64,000 nt of DNA from Halocaridina rubra (taxonomy: Eukaryota; Arthropoda; Malacostraca; Decapoda; Atyidae). Numbering within the stretch: position 1 is the stretch's first letter; each line of letters starts with the position of its first letter. The notes under the pieces are model-generated. The model saw nothing but the letters and a program-made list of their open reading frames with translations. It made no database searches and was not told the DNA's origin. Made by a program: the position numbers and the translations under genes. Below, in pieces: positions 29,090-40,254 of the stretch. The DNA lies in assembly GCA_037179515.1 (NCBI GenBank), contig JAXCGZ010000114.1, positions 67,501-131,500 of the forward strand. The letters run 5' to 3'.

Positions 29090-30385
29090 AACACTGGGAG
29101 ACAGAACTGAAGGTGAAAGTCGATGAAGATATACTGGGCGGCATATTTCTGCCTGTCCCCCTTGTGAAGCTATCGAGTGGTGCTCCAGGATGGTGATGAT
29201 AGCTAAAAACAATGGTCACCATAGCTACACCATTGATTAACAACACCTTAATGCCACGTGTTTGAGGGAGACTCATCACAACCCTGCGCCCTTCGACATG
29301 GTATCTGGTGTCCCAATTCACTTCTTTAAGACAGTGGCGAACGCTTCTGGGACTTCCAGCAGGTGGAGTTGGACCAAGAGAACAGGAAATTGATGAAATT
29401 CATCACCCCCTGGGGAAGATATCAGTACTACATGCCCCCACGGGCCATTGCTCTGCTTCAGATGCCTATATCCAACAATTCATCGATGCCATGCAGGACA
29501 TTCCCCACAAATACAAGTGTGTGGATGACACTCTACTATATGACAACATCATATAACAGGCCTTCTGTCATACCTACGACTTCCTGGTCACATGTGCAGA
29601 GAATGGAGTCACCCTCAAACTGGAAAAATTTAGTTTCTGCAAATGAGAGGTGGAGTTTGAGGGTTTCCACCTAGGATGGACACCTATAAGTCCACCAGCA
29701 AGCGTCTCTCCACCAACAGAGAGTTCCCCATGCCAACCTGCCCAACCATCACAGACATTAGGTCATGCCATGGTTTCATGAACTAGCTGGCCTCCTTCCT
29801 GAGATGCCTCTTATTATGGAACCTTCTAAGGAACTCCTAAAGAAACCGACATGTAAGCAGGTGTACTGGAACAACTGGCTCCAACTGATGCTATGCTGGA
29901 CACAGGAAACCATCTGCCAGATGGAAAAGTAAGCACTTGACTACTATGACAAGACCTGCCCCACAATACCAGTCACCGACCGGAGCAGAGAAAGCATTGG
30001 TTGCCTCATTCTACAGGAATACTGCTGGTTTATCTCTGCGGACACATCCTTCTGTTGCAAAGGAGGGTGGCACCTGGCTCTGTATGGTAGCCGTCGCCTT
30101 ACCCCCATGGAGGCCGGGTATGCTGCAGTAGATGGGGAGGCTCCGGTGGTTGCCTGGTGCCTCAGCAAAGTGAAACTATTCCTATTAGGTTGTTTGATGT
30201 TCACTCTAGTCACTGACTCTCGCTTCTTGATGAAGCTTCTAGGGGACCGGGCCCTTATAGACGTTATCAGCCTAAGATTATTCCACTTCAGAGAAAACAC
30301 TCTTCAGTATAAGTTCACCTATAAGTACCTGCTGGCAAAAAGAATTCTGCTGCAGACTTCCTCTCCAGGTATCCCACCTTAAGGG
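29090..30385 (+). pseudogene. RT and RNase H remnants (nested element)
   Basis: RT blocks in order: LGGIFLPVPLVKLSSGAPGW, then FITPWGRYQYYMPP (second block), ASDAYIQQFIDAMQDIPHKY, and catalytic motif C at 29518-29529 reading CVDD instead of the usual YVDD. The connection and RNase H parts follow (EAGYAAVDGEAPVVAWCL; FTLVTDSRFLMKLLGDRAL; then a tract ending PGIPP). The blocks lie in different frames, with stops between them. Confidence 0.78.
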
Positions 30386-30599
30386 CACCCCCAAAGTCAG
30401 AGGACACTGGCCATGAAGACAATTTAGTTGCAGCCATTACCATGGCTATTGTGGTGGCACTAGGTCAGGAAGATGGCATTGTCAGGGATGAGGATACATT
30501 CTCGAGTGCAGCTGCTGAGGACCCTGTCTATCTACTACACATAGCTTGAGTATTAGCAGGTGACTGGCCCACCCAAAAGGTGCAGGAAGTAACATATAT

Positions 30600-31330
30600 C
30601 CGCCCCTTCTATGTGCATGAGAGAGGGATTAGGAATAGCTCAGGACCTGGTCTCATATACCTACGAACAAAGCTGCATACACCTAGTCATCCCAGAATCC
30701 CGCCGTCACAAGTTTGCAGCTAACTTACACGCATGTCACCAAGGACTGCACTCAGTGCTCAGGCAAGCTGGACCATATATTGGCCCAGCATGGAGGTAAA
30801 TCTGTAGCACCACAGATCCACCTGCATCTCCTGTGACATCCACACACCCTCCTCGCCATCCGATGCTTCAATTATGAACCCCCCTAAACACCCCTTCCAA
30901 CAGACAGTGGTGGATCTCTTCCAGCTTGGGGGACACATGTACCTTGTGTGCGTGGATAGACTCACAGGTTGGCTGAAGATCATACACTTCTCCAGTGGTA
31001 CCTCCTCTAGTAGAATCATCGCTAAGCTATGAGGATTCCTCGCTCAATTGAGGAAACCAGAGCAGTTATCAACGGACGGTGGAACTAACCTGGGGAGTGA
31101 GGAAATGCTAGTCTCTATTAAGAGATTGGGGGTCTCAGTCTGCCTATCTTCCACAAACTACCCCCGTTCTAATGGCAGAGCCAAAATCGCCGTCAAGTCG
31201 GTTAAAAGAATTCTTCACTTGAACACAGGTTCTAACAGCAGCATGGACACAGAGAGGCCCAGGCTCTACTCCAGTACCAAAACACACCATTGCAGGACAT
31301 ATGCAAGTCCACTGCACAGTTAGCTATGGG
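30600..31330 (+). pseudogene. Integrase remnant (nested element)
   Basis: The zinc-binding start is near HKFAANLHACHQGLHSVL. The core reads VVDLFQLGGHMYLVCVDRLT (first Asp kept), LSTDGGTNLGSEEM (second Asp kept), and SNGRAKIAVKSVKR, where codon 31183-31185 is Lys in place of the catalytic Glu of the D,D-35-E triad. Stops occur inside the domain (for example in the segment before VVDLFQ and at IAKL*GFLAQL). Confidence 0.8.
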
Positions 31331-31947
31331 GAGATGGCTCAACAATGGCGTACCAGTAGCTTAGCAAAACTACAAAGACAATAGGTACTGGCATCGCACT
31401 CTTCTTCTGTGAGAAATTCAATTTGTCCTCACTAGGGATATTCCTACTCTTTCCCTGGGACAAGTCGTCCACCAGCTAAAACCTATTGCTAGTGGACTCA
31501 TGTCACAATACAGGATCCCTCCTTGAAGCGGTGGGACAGACTGGGGATCATCATGGCAGCAAGCCTGCTTCAACAATATATTTTCAGGCAAGACGGAAGC
31601 CACAGAGTGTCTGTAAGATAACTCAAACACTTGTGACAAGTCGGGGTGATGCTTCTTACCACACCTCTGTTAGTTCATGCAAGTGAATTTCAACCAGCCG
31701 TCACTTATTCACCCTCGCACCTTCTCTCATTTCTCTCAAGACTCCATTGGCAGTGGAAAACCCTCCACTGGCATTGAGACTGTTTAATGCTTTATTATTT
31801 TTTTTTCTTCAATGTTTCTTATCACTGATATTACATTATTTTTTCTTTGTTTATCATCTGCTGTATATGTTATTATTAACGTTCTTTATTTTTATTTGTC
31901 TTAATATTATTATATATTTGCATATTCATAATCTTGGAGGGGGGAAA

Positions 31948-32093
31948 TGAAATGTTGATGTTTCCTGTATGATAAGTTTTCCCTAATGTATGTCTTCACG
32001 CCTTCCACACTTTCCACTAGCTAGTCATGTTTCACCCATCGCCTAATAAAGTTGTATCCTGTCATTGCTTGTATCACTCTTCAACTTCAATCA
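31948..32093 (+). repeat. 3' LTR of the nested Gypsy-type element
   Basis: 146 bp, AATAAA at 32045-32050, directly after the polypurine tract. Followed by the target-site duplication GTAAC. Confidence 0.88.
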
Positions 32094-32460
32094 GTAACAA
32101 AGAGGAACAACTAGGCTGCAGTGAGTGGTTGGGGTGAAGAGACCATTTGGTGCAGGTGATATGCCACAGAAGTATGGAAGAGAGAATGCAGAAGATAGGG
32201 ATAAGTGTAAAGAGACTGTGAATGGGTGACAGTGGTCATGTACTGGGGAGGGTAGATGTGGTAGGGTTAATGTGATGAAACAAGGGGAGTAAACTTGATA
32301 TGTCTGCCTGGTCTCATAGAAGAACTTTGTGAATTTACCTTATGGGTGAGCCAAGCAGTGTGTTGAGGGAAATTGTGGGGACCTTTTATCCCCAAGGAGT
32401 TAAGAGGAGAGACTGGGAGGAATTGACTTTTGGTGAATATGTGTGTGTGTTTTGACAAGG
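32094..32460 (+). mobile_element. Family C LINE, right part (3' region)
   Basis: It continues the family C copy after the LTR element. The 3' region shares the blocks cttatgggtgagccaagcag, gagggaaattgtgggg and ttatccccaaggag with 61.43-61.50 kb (there cttgtgggtggcccaagcag, atccccaaggagctaa). This is what shows that the LTR element split one LINE. Confidence 0.75.
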
Positions 32461-33084
32461 TCACTACCTTTACAAGAATATTGTGGCCATTCTATATGTA
32501 TTGTAGTAAGTTAAGAGATTGTATTGTAATTAATTAAAAGAGATGAAACAAGAATCTCAATAGAATCTTGAAGAACTCTACTGTAGTAGTGCGGTTATAA
32601 CATTAAATGGATGCCTAATGGGCATTTTGTGGTCAAAACATAAGTGTTTGGATATATCATTGCAAATAATACTTTTAGAGCCTGGAAGTCATTAAGCATA
32701 TAGAAAGAGAGTAACTTATAGAATGGGACAGTTATCATGAAGGAGAGGCTTTTACTAAGTAATTTCAAGATCCACCCTAGAATATATAACAATCTCTTCA
32801 AAAAATTTTTTATCAGTCATAGATATGATGTATCTGTATGCTAAAAGAACACAATTTCTTCTTATAATACACCTGGCATTGGATATTTTGAGAACAACCT
32901 CTTAAAGATTATTATGTCATTATTACTAATATAGAGGGGTAAATGCTGGATATTTGGCATGTTTTCTGTGACAAGAAAAACTAAAAAGAATATTTACATA
33001 ACTATGAGAAATTTTGAAAAAAAAATTCACATCAAAACTTTGTTAATATTGTTGATACTGCTATAATTGCTTTATCCTTTATAG
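32461..33084 (+). other. Upstream flank or intron of a host gene exon
   Basis: AT-rich sequence with no coding potential seen. It ends in a good 3' splice site (ttgctttatcctttatag), so it is probably intron. The preceding exon was not found. Confidence 0.5.
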
Positions 33085-33235
33085 GTTTATGTGACTCACG
33101 CAGAGCTGAAAACACACAAGCGGTTTTCAAAGACAACCTTGACTTCAGCTTTTACAAAAAAATATCTGGACCAAGCTCTTTTCAGCTAGCATTTTTTGGA
33201 GATAATCTTGATGGACAGAGCTTCTGCTTTACATG
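33085..33235 (+). CDS. Predicted host gene exon (151 nt), product unknown
   Basis: An AG acceptor (33083-33084) behind a pyrimidine-rich tract and a GT donor at 33236 bound an open segment. The frame starting at 33087 gives 49 codons (LCDSRRAENTQAVFKD..., ending ...QLAFFGDNLDGQSFCFT) with 2 nt left over, TG. These join the first G of the exon at 39491 to make Trp, and the frame stays open through that exon too. Two cysteines and many aromatic residues suggest a secreted or surface protein, but I recognise no family. The 5' side also starts within a codon, so an earlier exon should exist. It is the only sequence here that looks like a spliced single-copy gene. Confidence 0.6.
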
Positions 33236-33939
33236 GTATGCATAAATAGTATTTTTAGCCAAGATCCTCCATCCAGACAGGAGTAGGCATAACCATAATA
33301 TTTGGAGTACTTCAACTCTAGAAAGGCATAAAATATAACAGTTAGGCCAAAAAAAAAATCATCTAGCTTTGAGTAAGGAAATTATATACACATCTTTGAC
33401 TCCCCTCTCAACAGCAGTGATGGCTGCGAGCGATTGTAATATCCTATTTGAAAGATGAAGACGTCTCAACCAAGGGAGGTGACTGCATATTGTCTGTGTT
33501 ATTGAAACACCACCCTTTTTCCTTTTAATGAGTAGATTTTTTTATTTTTACTTTGGATACACCAATTTCCACAGTCAATTTGTTGCCAATGTTGGTCACC
33601 TTTTGCATATTTCCATATTCAGCTTTAAATTTTTGCAAGTAACTTAATACTCACACCTCTTGTCTTTTATCTTCATATTTCTACAGTGATTTAATGGAAA
33701 GGTAATTAGGAAATGAACTTTATCACTTGATGACTTGCTACTTTAATGCATTGTTCTGATAAAATAGCATGAAATTCTGATTGATAACTCCTTCCCACCA
33801 AATATTTGGTATATTTATACTTTCCTAGCTTAGCAATTTTTAGTTTTCATATATTCTTACACGAAAAATGTACTTAAAAAAATATGCTCTGTCCACAATA
33901 CCCAGCGGTAATTTTTTCAAACAGATACTCATTTTAAAT
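33236..33939 (+). other. Intron sequence, nothing else recognised
   Basis: First part of the inferred intron between 33235 and 39491. It starts gtatgc. AT-rich and without repeats I can name. Confidence 0.5.
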
Positions 33940-35058
33940 CATACTTGTATTCCATCTGATGTCTGTTAATACTAGATCAAGTAATGAAGATGTATCTCCT
34001 ACCGTGGCCCTTGTAAGCTCCAGCACTTTCGGCATAAATAAATTCTTGCACACAAACTAGGACTCTTAACTCCCCAAAAATGTCTTCATTGCGTAGATCA
34101 GTGTTATTCCAGTCTATTCCACTATGATTAAAATCCCCATAATCAAAGTACTGTGCTTTTTCATAAGTGATATGTTCGCAGCTGTATTATCAGTTCTACT
34201 ATACCCATATTGCTTAACTCATGCATCTCAAGTCTTTGCTGACTCCTGGGTGAGTTATATATTACAGCTATAATAATAAAATCACATTTGCGTGGGCCAC
34301 AATAAACTCTAGAAATTGCATCATATGGAATATTACATTAAGCCTGAAACTTTTCCTTAATAAGTAGGAATATTCTTCTTCCATTTCTCTACGATCTCTC
34401 CTTTCTCATTACTCCATAGCCTCTGGGAAAGACTATAGCACAGCATATATCTTCATTTAATTTTGTCTATGTAACTGCTACCATATTTGCTTTAGACCAA
34501 TGTATATTTTCCATTAATTCCACTGTCTTACCAAGTACCTTATCAGCATTTGTGTATAGATACCTATAGAGACCATACTCTTGCATATTATCACTTTATT
34601 TCCATTTTGTTTAGATGGACTTGAATGTAAAAGTACTTTGTCATATTTCTTTCTTCTATTTAATTTTTAGCTTCCTATAACCATTTTCTTATTCTCTACC
34701 TCCTTTGTTGTTCATTCCCAGCAAAACTGATTTAATTAATATTGCTTTTCCAATCCTACGGGTATATAACCAACTTACCAAATACTAGCATTATAGTGTG
34801 GACATCACAATTCTCCCAGCTTTCTTATTGCTTATGTAACTATAGCCTAATCATTGTCCTGTTTCTATTGCCCCCTTTTGAAATTCACATATCATAGAAT
34901 TTTCATCATGAAGCACCTCTTTGATCAATGGGTTTGTCCTCTCAATCACAGCCTTTTTTCTATTGATCTATTACTGTTTCTCTTTAATCAGCTACACCCA
35001 CATTTTTCAGTACAGCGTCTATTACTACTATATTACTTTTCACTGCATCCGACAAAGG
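33940..35058 (-). mobile_element. Divergent CR1-like LINE copy, related to family A
   Basis: Minus-strand endonuclease blocks are clear: DYGDFNHSGIDWNNTDLRNE and TSSLLDLVLTDIRW, with RATVG between. Further upstream lie ORF1-like residues (SDAVKSNIVVIDAVLKNVGV). The match to family A is at motif level only, so this is a related, older family. Cut at 35058 by a family B insertion. Many stops. Confidence 0.72.
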
Positions 35059-35800
35059 TTTTGTGTATGACACCGGGACAGACAAAAATATTGCCCTCAT
35101 CATGCCCAGGCACCATGAAAACATTAAGATAAAGAAAAAGTAAAAGTCTGAGGACGAGGCAGAAATAAGCAAATGATAACCAATAGGAAAAGGATAGATT
35201 GAAAGAACACTGGAAGTGTTGAGAGCCTAGAGATATGGCATGATTAGGTCCTGTAATGATGATAGATCTGCTTTTTGTAGGAAGACAGGTTATAAGAATT
35301 GGGAAAACAGAAAGAGGAGGAAAGTTCCAGAGTCTGGAGGTGGATAGGAAGAAGCAGTCACTGCAATGGCCAATCAGCGAGCTACAAATCTCCACACAGC
35401 AACTGAGACGAGGGCACCTTAAAAGCATTACATGGCCTAGATAGCGGGATAGGGACGCACCTTGCCAACTCATTAGAGCAGCAATAGTGGTAGTATCGAT
35501 AGAAAAGAGAATTAGATGATACCTTATGGCGAAAAGAAATAGAATCAAGATTAAAAGTAAGAGAAAGGTCATTAATGAGTATCATTGCTTTAGATTCAAC
35601 CCTATCAAGGAGATAATATAAGAAGAAGCACCCCAGATGTGCTGGAAGTACTATAAGTAGGGACGGATAAGATGTGTGTAGATTTTAAGTAATTGGAGAG
35701 AGGGAAAGTGATGGCAAAAACGAAACAGAACCCCTTATATTTTGGGTGCAGATTTTGAAATTTGGATTATATGACGTCTCCAAGAAAAATTAGGGGCTCA
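35059..35800 (-). mobile_element. Family B LINE 3' fragment, inserted in the CR1-like copy
   Basis: Family B 3' UTR (tgtatgacaccgggaca...) then the ORF2 end on the minus strand, with ILINDLSLTFNLDSISFRHK, VSSNSLFYRYYHYCCSNELA and FFLSTSRLWNFPPLSVFPI pieces. No RT catalytic block. The right border is set only by loss of similarity near 35800. Confidence 0.75.
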
Positions 35801-37274
35801 CCAAAGTTTTCTTGATTTCATTATAAATTGAATTCCAGTTACTTGCATAAATGTATCTAATGATATGAATCTGTATATGCTGATATATTTTATTTTATTA
35901 CCAATAATATTTTAATATTATTTTATTTAAAACTTACTTCACTGTTATCAGTCCAACTGGGTGTTTGCAATGCATTTTCGTAAGCTTGAAATAAGTGGTT
36001 GTTGCTGAAAATTAACCTTAATAACTTTTAGCTGCTAGATAATAGGTTTGTCATTATATTGGGCTAATTGTTTGCCACTGGCAAATTGTCTACCAAGTTT
36101 TTCAAATTTGCAGTCTCGGACTACTAATCAATATCTTTATGTAAATGACAATACCCATTCATTCAACATTATTCTACTACATCAGTGGACTCTTACTATG
36201 TGAAACCTTCACAAAATCACTCATTCGATTGTGCTTGCAACCGGCAATCTACAATGACCAGGCCCAGCTCCATTTTGACCCCAATATATCATGTAAAGAT
36301 ACGTAGTTAGCTGTAGTCTCTGCTGAAATCGAAGGTGATCAAAGAATAGCCACTTTAGTTGCGGTGATGTATTATATTCTTGAAGAATATAATACATCAC
36401 AAAAACTACATCTCTAAAACTAAAATGATTAAGTTCAAGTGTTATCTTTGGTATAACCAGTAGAGCAGACAGCATTTTCTTATAAGTTATGTCATAAGGA
36501 ACTGCCTCCAACCCAGTTCATCTTTTGAAAAGGATACAACACCATTTCCATAATATACACGCTCTTTGCTAATTCAATTAGCTTTTTCTTTTCAGAAATA
36601 ATCTGTCCAATAACAATTCTGCCTCTCTGGCCCACAAAGCCCAGTTTTGTAGTCTGCAAAAGAGGTGTTCACTGAGGTCTTGCTTTAAGCATCTTTTATT
36701 TCAGAAACAATATTTTAGTCTTTTTTCCTTACATCCCATATTAACCAACTTTGTTTTTTTCCACTCTGCAGCGATGGTTGGAGAGATATTCCAAGCTTGA
36801 TTGGAATAGAGGAAGTTGTCTAATCTTTCCATACTGGCTTCAATAGTAGGTTTGTGCTCGGACCCAAAGAATGATAATGAGGTAGTCAGTTTCTTATTGA
36901 TTTATTTCTATCTTATTCAAATTGCACTCATTTTCTATGTCATCACACATTCCTTAAAATTTGTGGATGCATCGCTATTTTAGCTCAAAACCAAATTCGA
37001 CTCGTAAGTTACGGAAAGTGTCTTCAGTTTCATTAACAATGGTATCTTCTTTTGAGGAAGCCAATCAGCAACCATGAGTCTGATTCTCAATTTGTGTTTT
37101 CAAGGAGCAGTAACTTCAAGATGGAAAGTGATTTCCTAGTTTTTCTATGCGTTCTACTCCTACTACTTGAAGGCCATTACCTTTGTTTATTTCCTTTCTA
37201 AGCTCTCCTCGTAATAACTTTTGGTCATCGCTGGGTAAGCTCAAACACGTCTTTGATGGTTTAATTCAGACCAC
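35801..37274. other. No recognisable gene; holds a perfect 37-nt palindrome
   Basis: Within the inferred intron. A 96-codon minus-strand frame (36221-36511) reads across the palindrome at 36364-36400 and has no recognised domain. The remainder (36500-37260) gives broken minus-strand frames that look like decayed mobile DNA. I cannot assign a family. Confidence 0.45.
36364..36400. repeat. Perfect inverted repeat, 18-bp arms, 1-bp spacer
   Basis: Arm gtgatgtattatattctt (36364-36381) and its exact complement aagaatataatacatcac (36383-36400) flank a single G. The flanks are also weakly complementary (ttagttgcg and aaaactaca), so the full hairpin may be longer. Confidence 0.95.
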
Positions 37275-38521
37275 TTTTTTTTCTTTTTTTTACGAGTGTG
37301 ATACCCGGGACGGGCAATGAAAATTCCCCTCATCGGGCCAGGTACTAAGAACAAACTAAAACGAAAAAGTAGAGTCTTAAGGACAAGGCAGGAATAAGAT
37401 TATAATAAGCAATAAAAGACGACCAGTCTGACAGCATAGTCATATAAATGAAGACATAAGAATATGATTGAGTAGGAACTGAAATGACGGTGTATCAGGT
37501 TTTTAAGGAAGAGAGCTAACTGGAGTTAAGGAAGACAAAAGGAGGAATAGAGTTTCAAAGTGTTTAAATAGAACGAAAGAAACAGTCACTGCACTGACCA
37601 ATCAACGAACTACAAATCTCCACACAATACCTGTTTGACGATATTGCTTAGCATGTACAACATGGCCTCGACAGCAGGGGGGATGGAAGTAGTACTGATA
37701 AAAAAGAGAAAGAGATGATATTTTTTGGTGAAGAGATAGATAATCGACATTAGAAGTAAGAAAATGGTCGTTAATGAGTGTGAAGGCCTTAGATTCTACC
37801 CTATCAAGGAGATAAGTATAAGAAGAAGCATCCCAGATGTGAGAGTAGCATTTTAAGTAGTGACAGCTGAGGCATTCATAGATTTTTAGTAATTGGGAAG
37901 AGGAATAGTAATGATCAGGACGAAATAAAACTCCCAATTTCTTAGATGCAGCTTTAGAAATATGAATTATGTGACCCCTCCAAGGCAAGTTTATGGCTGT
38001 CTGGATTCCTAATATGTTCATAGAATTAAAAGGGTGAATTCCTTTGTAAAAAAAAACTATAATGCTATCAGTAGAAAATGATAAAGAATTAGCCAAAAAC
38101 TGTCTTTTGGAAGCCTTAATTTTTACTAAATTTTGGGTGCTCCACTCAGATACTCTCTGTAGACTGGAGTTAAGAGTTCAAGAATAAAGTGGTACGAGAC
38201 TGATTGACTTTGAGTAGCAAAGGAAGGTCGTGAGGAGACGGAGGAGAAAACATGAAAGGTAGAATCGTCGGCAATTGTTTGAAGAGAAGAGGATTAGGAC
38301 TAGAGAAGATCACTGATGAAGAGAAGGAACAGAGTAGATGAAGAAGAGAAAGCTGTGGAACACCACTGGTAACTGTTGCGATGTCAACAACCACAAATAT
38401 GAAACAGTCAGGAAGGAAACCAGAAATAAAAAAACAGACAGAGGGTTTGAAACCATAAGCAAGAAGTTTGGCTAGCAGAGCCTTGTGCCACACTCTTTTA
38501 AAACCCTCAGCGATATTTAAA
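37275..38521 (-). mobile_element. Family B (jockey-like) LINE, longest copy (1.25 kb)
   Basis: The poly(A) end is at 37275-37291 (T-rich run). The minus strand gives RT blocks: VWHKALLAKLLAYGFKPSVC (after motif A), a VTSGVPQ piece (motif B, with the following GS lost), a degraded motif C region, then NLPWRGHIIHISKAASKKLG, LGVLFRPDHYYSSSQLLKIY, SHIWDASSYTYLLDRVESKA, FTLINDHFLTSNVDYLSLH. This wording is typical of jockey-clade RTs in crustaceans, which is the basis for the family label. 5'-truncated before the endonuclease. Stops and shifts present. Confidence 0.78.
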
Positions 38522-38796
38522 TATGCTAAGCCTCAGATACATTAAAAACAGGACTGGCCAGGACAGCTTCATAGTAAGTCTTCATTTAGCTACGGCTCTT
38601 TCCCTATATGTACATCTACACCGAATATTTTGGTATAAGAGTTACTCCTCTCTTTCTATCCCTTCACATGTGACAAGTCACAACACACCCCACATCTGTT
38701 TCTCTTTACTTTCTTTCTCGTTTCCTTGGTGCCCTGGCCTGATGAGGGAAATTTTTGTGCCCGTCCTGGTGTCAAACTCATAAAAAACTCTCTCTA
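38522..38796 (+). mobile_element. Dispersed repeat joined to a family B 3' end (plus strand)
   Basis: The left part (38545-38690) matches the repeat at 26.84-26.99 kb. The right part (about 38720-38796) is a family B 3' UTR in plus orientation, with ggtgccctggcctgatgagg and gtcctggtgtcaaactcat before a short A run. It abuts the minus-strand family B copy, so the two family B pieces face away from each other. Confidence 0.6.
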
Positions 38797-39490
38797 CCTT
38801 CATATTTGATATACTTGAATTTAGTCTCTGCATTACAATTCAGACCTCTGGTACATATTCTTTTCATCAGAAGTATCAAATATTCATTGCCAATACATAA
38901 TAGCACGGTCCTCCTTTGTCTTTGTTATCATTAATGAAGATACTCTTCTTCTTGTCAGTTTTCTATTTTTTCTTCCTACTGTGGATATACCCTACACTCT
39001 TCATCTCTCGACCTTGCATATTCATTGATCAATAAATGTTACATCATGGGTAATATTGCTATGCCTCCTTGAAATATCTGCAGTTTGCAAATGAGTGTGG
39101 ATCATACATATTTTTCCATTCTTGGATCCGCACTATCTAATTAATAGTTGAACTATTTTATGCCTATCTAGGAACATCTAAAGGAAGTATCTATACTTAT
39201 ATCTCTCTACTTTGAAGAAATATTCGTAATCCATTTGTGAACTACATAAGTCTTTTATTATATCATATTCCATATTTGGCGATATTTTTGAAGAAATATG
39301 CGTATTCCATTTGTGAACTACATAAGTCTTTTATTATATCATATTCCATATTTGGACAGATTTCGTTAAAAGCAAGTATTTTCAAAATCTTTAATACCAG
39401 ATAAATTGATGCTACATACACCTCTATTGAACAATCATGTTGAAATATTCTACACTTTCAACACTTAATAATTTTCTGACTTCCATACAG
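38797..39490 (+). other. Intron sequence with a 76-bp tandem duplication
   Basis: 39211-39286 is repeated at 39287-39355 almost unchanged (both contain catttgtgaactacataag, period 76). The segment ends in a 3' splice site (ttttctgacttccatacag at 39472-39490). No gene otherwise. Confidence 0.6.
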
Positions 39491-39723
39491 GGATAATAGC
39501 AAGGAGAAGTATAAAATAACTACTGAGAATTCGGAAATTTCCCAATCATTTGATGTAGAAGGTTGGATAAACTTCACAATCACTGTTAAATTAGAGGCTG
39601 GAATTGTTTTGACAGATAACATAAATGGACTTACACATAAACCAAGTATAAAGGATGCAAACCCAGGCATATGTTATGAAGTAGCGCTCATCTCAAATGA
39701 AACATTTCCTAACATTTTTGAGA
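39491..39723 (+). CDS. Predicted host gene exon (233 nt), product unknown
   Basis: Bounded by a strong acceptor (ccatacag) and the donor AGA|GTAAGT at 39724. The first G completes the Trp codon begun in the exon at 33085-33235; then 77 codons stay open (DNSKEKYKITTENSEISQSF, then DVEGWINFTITVKLEAGIVL, TDNINGLTHKPSIKDANPGI, CYEVALISNETFPNIFE) and one base is left for the next exon. NFT and NET are potential N-glycosylation sites, and the alternating polar/aliphatic pattern would suit a beta-sandwich extracellular domain; that is only a guess. No stop codon, so the gene continues to the right, but I did not find the next exon. Confidence 0.65.
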
Positions 39724-40164
39724 GTAAGTTATCATATTAGTTTGTTGTTCATGGAAATGGTTTTTAGTGCTTTTATATTTTAGAAAGAGCAGTTCAAAAT
39801 GGCATTTTTGCAAGAAAAATACATTCTATGATTGTTACTAAATTCATGATTTAGATACTTAATATAATTTACAGACTTCACATAATCCTTCTACCTGACA
39901 GGTATATGTAGACACTATTTAGAGGGATCCCACTCCAGATCCGCAGTAAATATTTTCGTTGTCAGATAAATTTTCCTAGTCAAGATTTTGATTCTCACAC
40001 GAAGATTTCATGGTCACCCTGGCAGTAAAAACAGACACTTCACTTTAGTTTAGACACGAGCCAGACATCTCTTGCTACTTCATACTGAAAAGCTTTCAGT
40101 ACTTGTAAATCTAGAGGATTATTCTTTGATATACAGTGGACCTATTTATAATCACTTTTGTGTG
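39724..40164 (+). other. Intron or flank, nothing recognised
   Basis: AT-rich sequence after the donor site. No repeat or frame that I can support. Confidence 0.45.
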
Positions 40165-40254
40165 TGTGTATTTTTTTTTTAACGAGTGCAACACCGGACA
40201 GGCAAGCAAATTGCCCTTATTAGGCCCGGGCACCCAGTAAACATTAAGATGGTA
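40165..40254 (-). mobile_element. Family B LINE, 3' end only (~80 bp)
   Basis: Poly(A) complement (T run at 40171-40180) followed by aacgagtgcaacaccggaca and cattaggcc-type sequence matching the other family B 3' ends. A very short 5'-truncated insertion, directly abutting the BEL/Pao fragment. Confidence 0.7.

Larger units (their letters stand above)
27615..32093 (+). mobile_element. Complete but inactive Gypsy-type LTR retrotransposon, 4,479 bp
   Basis: Two LTRs of equal length (146 bp) at 27615-27760 and 31948-32093 begin TGAA and end ATCA. The flanks are GTAAT (27610-27614) and GTAAC (32094-32098), a 5-bp target-site duplication with one later change. A polypurine tract ggaggggggaaa (31936-31947) touches the 3' LTR. 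Inside, in order: Gag with zinc knuckle, PR, RT, RNase H, INT, which is the Ty3/Gypsy order. Frames are broken by stops throughout. It sits within a family C LINE, whose sequence resumes on the other side. Confidence 0.9.

Noticed and set aside
36221..36511. 96-codon minus-strand open frame
   Set aside because: It reads straight through the 37-nt palindrome (the VMYYILQEYNT part) and has no domain, so coding is unlikely.
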